From Norana najaformis (taxonomy: Eukaryota > Annelida > Clitellata > Crassiclitellata > Hormogastridae), in NCBI GenBank assembly GCA_964023275.1, contig OZ029920.1, forward strand, positions 5,312,014 to 5,376,013: a DNA stretch of 64,000 nucleotides, written 5' to 3'. The number at the start of each line of letters is the position of its first letter. Position 1 is the first letter of the stretch. The position numbers and the translations under genes were made by a program. Below are positions 58,901-64,000 of the stretch, piece by piece. The notes under the pieces were generated by a model, which ran no database searches, was not told the origin of the DNA, and was given only the letters and a program-made list of their open reading frames with translations.

Positions 58901-61204
58901 AAGTTCAGGTACACAGAGGTATTTCACCGGGCGCGTTGGATGGCGCGTGCGATCTATGCGATCAAGATGTGGCTTTTCAGAGAGCATTTTCCCATTCAAC
59001 AACGCCGGAGCATAGAGAGGGCATCTCGACAGATGTGGAATCATTTACTTTGAGTATCACTTTTAGTGACCACAACCTACGTGAAGTACTGGTTACTGTA
59101 CATCACCCACTGAAGCCCCAAGGAGCGATCTTCAATTCTTGAAGGCAATCCATACTTACCCAGACAAGGAACTCTCACAGGTCGCCGTAACAGCATTTTC
59201 CGACACCTTTAGTGTTTGATCCAACTACAAAAGCACTACCCGATTTCTTCACCACTTCCACTACCAAACTTTTTCAGATCCTTAGACTGGATGACGCTTT
59301 TCTTGATCGAGACCCGCAACAATGGGAGTCAGAACAATCATACAATGAGGCAAAATACATCACATCCGCCTTAAGAGTGGCGAAGGATTTGGTGGAGAGA
59401 ACAGAGGCTCTCATGCAGTCTTTCTATAAAGCCCTGGTCCGCAACGAGGAAGAGAAACAATTTGTTCTGCAAATGGTCGAGTACCATCGAAACAAATTTC
59501 CAAATGCACTGAAGTGAATGAATAAAGGACAAATAACTGACTGTTCTTCTTTTGACTTAGATTTATTTTCTACATTTAATTGTTGAAATTGTTTGGATCT
59601 TTGAAAATTAAGACGTATCACGTTGCTTTCTAAGTGATAATTCTTCTGGGGCTTTGCGCAAGTTCTAAATCTATTCTGGTTTTCATATAATTTGGCAAAT
59701 AACAATCTTTCTCAAGGTGGAACACAAAAACAACTTGGCAGATATTAATTTTGAAACTTGAAATTTAAGCCACACCTTAATGAACATGTTGTTACTAATG
59801 CACTTTTACATCATTTAGGCTGCCGAGGAGCGCCTCCGACATGTACTTGTAAGGCTGCATAATAATCGATCGTTGTCCCGAAGTCCAGAACTGCATGCAT
59901 GATATCAACGTATGCATCCGTACATATACACGTACAATGCGCCTTTTTGAACCTAACACAAGCTATACGTTTCCAAGAGGCGCTACATAAATGCATTAGA
60001 AAACTGAATTAATACGAAATTTCAAAGTAGCGTTAAAATTATCAATAAAACGACGATAGCAATATACAAAGTTCATTTTTGTATATAATTAACTTCTTTA
60101 TCAATAAAGAAGACAATTGTTTCAATAATAGGACCCTCGCATTGAAAATAGACTATGAATCAATCGCCATAATGCGCTCTAGGCATAGTGTTAGTGTTGA
60201 ATGAGGCCCTGTGTTCAAGTTATTAACCTTCATATCAACATGGCTGAGCCTTCTAAAGAATGTGATTTCGGCAATCTCTTTATCAGCTAATATTGTCTGA
60301 GACGATTAGTATGCGGCAGATATTTACTTGTCAAGACAAGCCCGACTTCCGATCTGTAAGCGAACATATAGTAATAACATGTTGGCTCTGCTCCATCATA
60401 TCTTAGCGACTTCTGCATTTCGGTCTCCTTGGTTCCAGGCCGTAGCACTCTCCGGTCGGCCTCCCTTGGACTTCTGACTGTCCCTCGTATGCGCACTGCT
60501 ACAGCGCAGTCTAGAAGCTTTGCTTATGTTGGACCCAATAGCTGGAATTGCCTTTCCCGAGAGCTTCGGCTAATATTCCTCAGTTTGTCTCTTCCGCAGT
60601 TTCGCAAGCGCCTGAAGTCTGTATTATTTGCCAGTGGTCTCACTGGTTCGGGTCGGGAGCGCTTCTGATGAGTCTATTCTTGAAGTGGCGCTTTATAAAT
60701 GTCAGATTACAATTACAATTACAATTACAACAATCAGGTTATTTAGAAATTCAGAGAATTAGAATCACGATTGGGCGAGATTCCTATTGTGCGATCTATT
60801 ATCAAACAAACAATAGGCCCTACATAACGAAAACTAATGGAGTAATTGCATTTTTAGCAATCTGCATGCAAGTGACTGGATCAACAAATAAGTGAACCAT
60901 TTCAGTCGCTGTAATTACTAATGCTTGGTTGATGGTCACATTCTCTTTCTCAGTCATAAGCATAGACAGGCACTAAAATTTGAAAACCTGTGGTTCACTA
61001 AGCACTTTTATTATCTTTGTTCGCACAGTGTCTACGTCAAGTCCAAACGATAACAATTTGCGCCAAGATATCTATGACGATGTGGTGAAACCGGGTACTT
61101 CGCCTGAACTCTCGCCATACGAATCGCTGCAGCAACCCACAGTGTCTGCCTACCAGGAACTCACACTGCGACAAAGGCCAGAAGAAGGTGCTAGTATAAG
61201 ATAA
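49913..61204 (+). CDS. Gene 3: intact four-Ig-domain receptor with ITAM-like tail
   Basis: Exons are 49913-49970, 51852-52175, 54188-54532, 54948-55220, 56138-56413, 56816-56956 and 61029-61204. All are phase 1, total 1593 bp and encode 530 residues, with no stop or frameshift. Order: signal peptide, D1, D2 (no B-strand cysteine), D3, D4 (cysteine-rich start), Cys-Pro stalk and transmembrane helix, cytoplasmic tail with YESL-x7-YQEL. Gene 1 is its close paralog along the full length, introns included. Intron 1 has no RTE; intron 4 has a SINE; intron 6 has a hAT element and a truncated L2-like element. Expected at the cell surface; ligand unknown. A homophilic or allorecognition role is an analogy with Hydractinia Alr and not shown. 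Confidence 0.82.
50680..50850. repeat. Degenerate (CATA)n microsatellite in intron 1 of gene 3
   Basis: The counterpart of 11874-12032 with more interruptions. Confidence 0.9.
51852..52175 (+). CDS. Gene 3 exon 2: Ig-like domain D1
   Basis: 324 bp, acceptor ttgttcgacag, donor at 52176. It has FFNCSS, ITWLHTTDCN, SNCELS, FVCNLV and GGCYACTDG. N-glycosylation sites (NCS, NNT, NAT) are present. Confidence 0.8.
54188..54532 (+). CDS. Gene 3 exon 3: Ig-like domain D2
   Basis: 345 bp as in gene 1, acceptor tatttttag, donor gtaagt at 54533. Contains FYWTLKSDPSQNIT, YLCNLFF and LSCATNAP. The B-strand cysteine is absent. Confidence 0.75.
54948..55220 (+). CDS. Gene 3 exon 4: Ig-like domain D3
   Basis: 273 bp, phase 1-1, donor gtaagt at 55221. 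Contains SVCEAKILFCQPNAYP, YWVDLQ and DEYSCFATNVY, ending SQTPC. The full 3' end here shows that gene 1 has the deletion. Confidence 0.8.
55542..55759 (+). mobile_element. tRNA-derived SINE in intron 4 of gene 3
   Basis: A pol III-type head has an A-box-like tagtgtagtgg and a B-box-like gggtccaatctg. The element ends in (atc)n and is flanked by a 10-bp target duplication ttaaagaatg at 55532-55541 and 55760-55769. The length is about 218 bp. Confidence 0.8.
56138..56413 (+). CDS. Gene 3 exon 5: Ig-like domain D4
   Basis: 276 bp, acceptor gatgaaacag, donor gtaatg at 56414. Contains RCDNFTCTCPCC, LKCYAP, YKWFFGD and DGNYTCIAYN. Nearly identical to gene 1. Confidence 0.82.
56816..56956 (+). CDS. 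Gene 3 exon 6: stalk and transmembrane helix
   Basis: 141 bp after acceptor ttttgttttgaag, donor gtattt at 56957. It is three codons shorter than in gene 1 in the stalk (NCPACDE against NCPVCPASDE). The helix and its flanks (WIVFWLLP) are conserved. Confidence 0.82.
57165..59779 (+). mobile_element. hAT-type DNA transposon in the last intron of gene 3
   Basis: The paralogous intron of gene 1 (near 17570-17590) has the empty site. An 8-bp duplication atgaacat is at 57157-57164 and 59780-59787. The termini tagggtgt... and, on the other strand, taaggtgt... form a short inverted repeat fitting the hAT pattern (TARGG). The length is 2615 bp. Confidence 0.82.
57600..59517 (+). pseudogene. Transposase-like gene of the hAT element, broken
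   Basis: Open parts are 57811-58023 (basic and coiled, ELAKQEERALARS), 58420-59142 and 59212-59517, in different frames with frameshifts between them. The middle part has LACRHHVSEIVLEKVF and FSHCRDFWPQID; the last part has DPQQWESEQS and EEEKQFVLQMVEYHRNKFP. I recall these from widespread uncharacterised transposase-like proteins of cnidarians and arthropods. The hAT label comes from the target duplication and termini; the protein alone would not settle it. Confidence 0.6.
60380..60728 (+). mobile_element. 5'-truncated L2-like element in the last intron of gene 3
   Basis: Gene 1 has the empty site 'agtaataacaatcagg' near 18178-18193. The fragment encodes the usual L2 end (LRSASLGLLTVPRMRTATAQ, FAYVGPNSWNCLSREL, then FRKRLKSVLF and a stop). 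It ends with 'ggcgctttataaatgtcagattacaattac' and an (attaca)n tail. A short aaca duplication is possible. Confidence 0.82.
61029..61204 (+). CDS. Gene 3 exon 7: cytoplasmic tail with ITAM/ITIM-type tyrosines
   Basis: Acceptor ttcgcacag, stop TAA at 61202-61204, 57 residues. Contains IYDDVV and SPYESLQQPTVSAYQELTL. All three tyrosines and their hydrophobic +3 residues are kept relative to gene 1, while the residues around them vary, which suggests selection on the motifs. Confidence 0.82.
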
Positions 61205-61444
61205 CACAATGCATTGCAAAGCAACTATATCAACAGTAAATAGTTGTTCTCTTACGTAGGCCTACTGTAGCATTTTTACAAAAACAAATCTTTCGAAAAC
61301 AATAACACCGTCATATGCTATGTGCTTGACTCCAAATGTAGTTAAAATGGAATCATTGTAAATGTAAAGACTACTGTTCGTTAAAGTAGGCCCTAACGAA
61401 TGTGAAGACACGCTGAATAAGTAAATCTTGGCAAAGACATCGGA

Positions 61445-61450
61445 AATAAA
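61445..61450 (+). terminator. Poly(A) signal AATAAA of gene 3
   Basis: Same context and distance from the stop as in gene 1 (18883-18888). Confidence 0.6.
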
Positions 61451-62109
61451 GTTGCTATCTTTGTACAATTATAATTGATAGCAGTCGATCATAACCCATC
61501 CGGCTTAAGTATACAAGCTGTAACCGTTGTGCAGAAAGGCAATGTTAAAGAGAACAGGGATGTAAGATGGCCTCAGGAAGATGGCTTCAGATGCGAAGCT
61601 ATTCTTTGTCAATGCAGATGTGACATAGGCGTTTGGGGATTATGCAATAGTCCTCACTATTTGGAATCAGAAGCTTGAACGGATGTTAAAATGAATGTTG
61701 ATTGAGTGGCAGACACTGGCGTCGCCACTACGAAAAGGTCCTACTACTTCAGGTCGAGCGTTGTCAAATATTATATCGACACCTGTCAGTCTCGCCCTCC
61801 ATTACGACGATTCGAGTATAACATGTTTTCTCTTGCTTCGGAACGTCCTTCTGAAATAACCCTAAGCAGATTATCTCAACTGTTCCTCTAGAAACAGTTG
61901 AAAATATCATTAATTTAATTAAAGTGGAAACCTGTGTAAATGTCTCAGCCATGTCATAAGCAAATTCGAGATGGCTGTAGAAATGTGCAAGTGTGAATGT
62001 CTAGAGTACAAACATTTGAATAAGTTTAGGCTAGCTTATTACGTCATTGTTCACCTTTAAACGAATCCATCTTGTATTTATAGGCATATGAATATATATA
62101 TATTGTAAC

Positions 62110-62400
62110 CTGGACTTTGTTTCTGATTCTGATACGTCTCTCACCGACAAGTTACATTATATTTGGAAGTCATCAAACATGTATATTCGTGACATACACA
62201 GAATTATGCGTTATGGTCCCATGTCTTCAAACACAATGGTCTCCAGTCGCCTTGATTACTGTAAATCGTTTATTACAGATGTCACTGAGTCAAACATGCA
62301 GAAATTCCAAATAGTTCAGCATTATTCAGATAGAGCCATTACTTTTAGTCCAAATATGAGCACATGACTGTCTCCTTAAATCTCCGCATTGGTTTTATGC
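62110..62400 (+). pseudogene. L2-like reverse transcriptase C-terminal fragment
   Basis: The frames contain YIRDIHRIMRYGPM and SSRLDYCKSFI. Paralogous to 19590-19800 behind gene 1. Confidence 0.6.
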
Positions 62401-62589
62401 TCAGCAACATATTTATTTCAAATTGGAACATAGATAATACAGTAAAACATTACACTATGGTCAACTGCAATAATTAAATTAGACTTATCAGTTAACCAAA
62501 TCATATGATTGTCTTTCTCTGGTTGTGCCAAAAACTAGAACTGTTCTTTGTGGATGATCTGTTTTGGAGGGTTTGCCTAAAGTGTTGGT

Positions 62590-63270
62590 TTTCTTTGGAC
62601 TTTTTCCTCCTCTTGTACTTTCTCCAGGAACACTTCATTCAAAGTTCAAAAGTGAACTCTTGGATCTATCTTATCCAGATTCACGGATTCTTTCACCAGC
62701 CTTTCGTCCCATTTGGCCTGAAGTCTCTTTATTTTGACCATGGCACTGAATCCATTAGAAGGACAATAAATCTGCAGAACCGTCTCAATAATTGAAATAA
62801 GTTTATGATAGTGTACTGCAGTGCAATCTTACTCGTACATACTTGTCTCATTTGGTCTCTGTTTGCTTCTCTTCTCCTGAGTTGTTATGGTAGGTGATAA
62901 ACAGGATTCTACACCGTGATAAATGAAATATATTGTCAGCGTAAAACTGAGAGTCAAGAGAGCTACCAGTAAGTACTGAACTGAGTTGTGTCGTGTACAA
63001 TGTGAACAGGAGCGGTCCCAGTTCAGAACCCCGTTGAACTCCACAATTCAAGACAGTAGGCGCAGAAGTGAGCTGGTTAATACGGATTTGGAGAGCACAA
63101 GGGTGTAAGTAAGTTGCAAACCAACGGAGAGCGGGACCGGAAACACCAAACCAATGTTTAAGGCGGCAAAGGAGTATGCCGTGATCAACTGTATCAAAAG
63201 TGGCAGAGAGGTCAAGCAGAAAGAGCAGTTACTTTTTCTTCATTTTTTTGATGGTTAACGGCAAGTAGTG
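62590..63270 (-). pseudogene. L2-like fragments, mainly minus-strand reverse transcriptase
   Basis: The minus-strand frame holds NCGVQRGSELGPLLFTLYTT and a decayed YADN. A plus-strand L2 end fragment (62630-62760) abuts it. The whole arrangement repeats 32085-32760. Confidence 0.6.
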
Positions 63271-63289
63271 CGATTTCAATGGAGTGGTT

Positions 63290-64000
63290 TAAATAGTTGC
63301 TAGTAACTACTTTTAGAAAAGTGAACTACTTTTCAATTACTTTTGCTACTACCTTTAACCGGGCCGTAAGATAGGAACCGATTTGGTATGACAGACAACA
63401 AGTAGAACATACAATACGTTATGTCATAGTTTGCATTCAGAGAAATGATGGCAGCAGTGATTTGCAAATATTACATTATAGCTCTTTCTAGACATCTTTA
63501 CAAGTTGATCAAAATTATTCACACCAATGTTCCAATGCCGTATGTGTCTGTGATCACGATAATCGAAATTCAGTTCACTTCATCGGTTTTAATTTGTAGG
63601 GTTAGGTCGGTAACTAGTGATGTAGCGTAAATTACCCTTTCAGAATGTGCTTTAAAAAATTGGAAAAGTTTGAGAGCTTACAGAAGATTTCTTGGAGCAG
63701 TAATAGCATACGGCTGTAAAATTTGCATTTTTATTTTTTTCCAGCATCTTGGCATCAATGATGAACAAATAAAGTATACATTATCGATTTATTATTTCAA
63801 TGTATTATCGCACTTGTATTCTATAGCTGGAAATACGGTCTAAAAGCATACAATTTAAAACTCTCCTTCTGACAAATTGTTTCAAATTAACTAAAAACTG
63901 AGATTTTACCGTTCAACTGCTAGTTCAACAATTTTTAAAAGTAGTTTACTACTTTGTAACTACTGGGAAAGTAGTTTAACTGCCAGTTGTTAACTTCAGT
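63290..64000. repeat. Right edge: copy of 32.76-33.57 kb
   Basis: It shares phrases in order with 32760-33570 ('gccgtaagatagga', 'ccaatgttccaatgcc', 'cagttaacttc'-type end, 'gaaagtagtttaactgc'). No gene inside. In the other copy a promoter block and signal exon begin shortly after this point. Confidence 0.7.

Noticed and set aside
1-64000. CRISPR arrays, operons, bacterial-type ribosome sites
   Set aside because: The window is clearly eukaryotic; the repeats are microsatellites, a minisatellite and transposons, none with repeat-spacer structure.

Overview
The window is animal nuclear DNA. It has GT-AG introns, phase-1 exons that each carry one Ig-like domain, animal-type non-LTR retrotransposons (RTE, L2/CR1-like and I-like), and piggyBac and hAT transposons. 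No bacterial-style operon is present. An invertebrate is most likely. The many 'aggcct'-type hexamers and the retroelement mix make me think of an echinoderm or another invertebrate deuterostome, but the taxon is a guess. In architecture the genes most resemble the Alr allorecognition receptors of the cnidarian Hydractinia (tandem Ig-superfamily genes with ITAM/ITIM-like tails); this is an analogy, not shown orthology.

The main content is a tandem array of Ig-superfamily receptor genes on the + strand. Gene 1 (7754-18649) and gene 3 (49913-61204) share the same seven-exon plan: signal peptide, four Ig-like domains D1-D4, a transmembrane exon, and a cytoplasmic exon with an ITAM-spaced tyrosine pair. 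Gene 2 (22362-28394) keeps the signal peptide, D1, D2 and a D3-like domain but has a decayed D4. It ends in a different transmembrane exon with a short tail, and a ruined signalling-tail exon lies downstream. Gene 3 looks fully intact (530 aa as assembled here). Gene 1 is intact except for a 10-bp deletion at the end of its D3 exon. Gene 2 reads through as a 375-aa short-tailed receptor if the dead D4 exon is skipped. An orphan promoter plus signal exon (34131-34188) and two divergent signal-exon/D1 relics (20284-21050; 30940-31850) record further copies.

The array is full of mobile elements, and the paralogous blocks supply several empty sites. An RTE element sits in intron 1 of gene 1, with the empty site in gene 3. 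A hAT element with an 8-bp target duplication and a 5'-truncated L2-like element sit in the last intron of gene 3, with empty sites in gene 1. A tRNA-type SINE sits in intron 4 of gene 3. Between the orphan exon and gene 3 is a three-level nest: an L2/CR1-like element (about 34.4-49.3 kb), split by an 11.2-kb LTR element without gag or pol (35905-47116), which itself contains an I-like LINE on the minus strand with both ORFs intact (39020-44888). A related solo LTR lies at about 29.0-29.7 kb. The left 7 kb holds a decayed piggyBac element (1595-3431) and a transposon-like gene of unknown family (3440-5143) with one premature stop.

The right end (about 62.6-64.0 kb) is homologous to 32.1-33.6 kb, which lies just upstream of a promoter/signal-exon block. 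The array therefore probably continues beyond the window.
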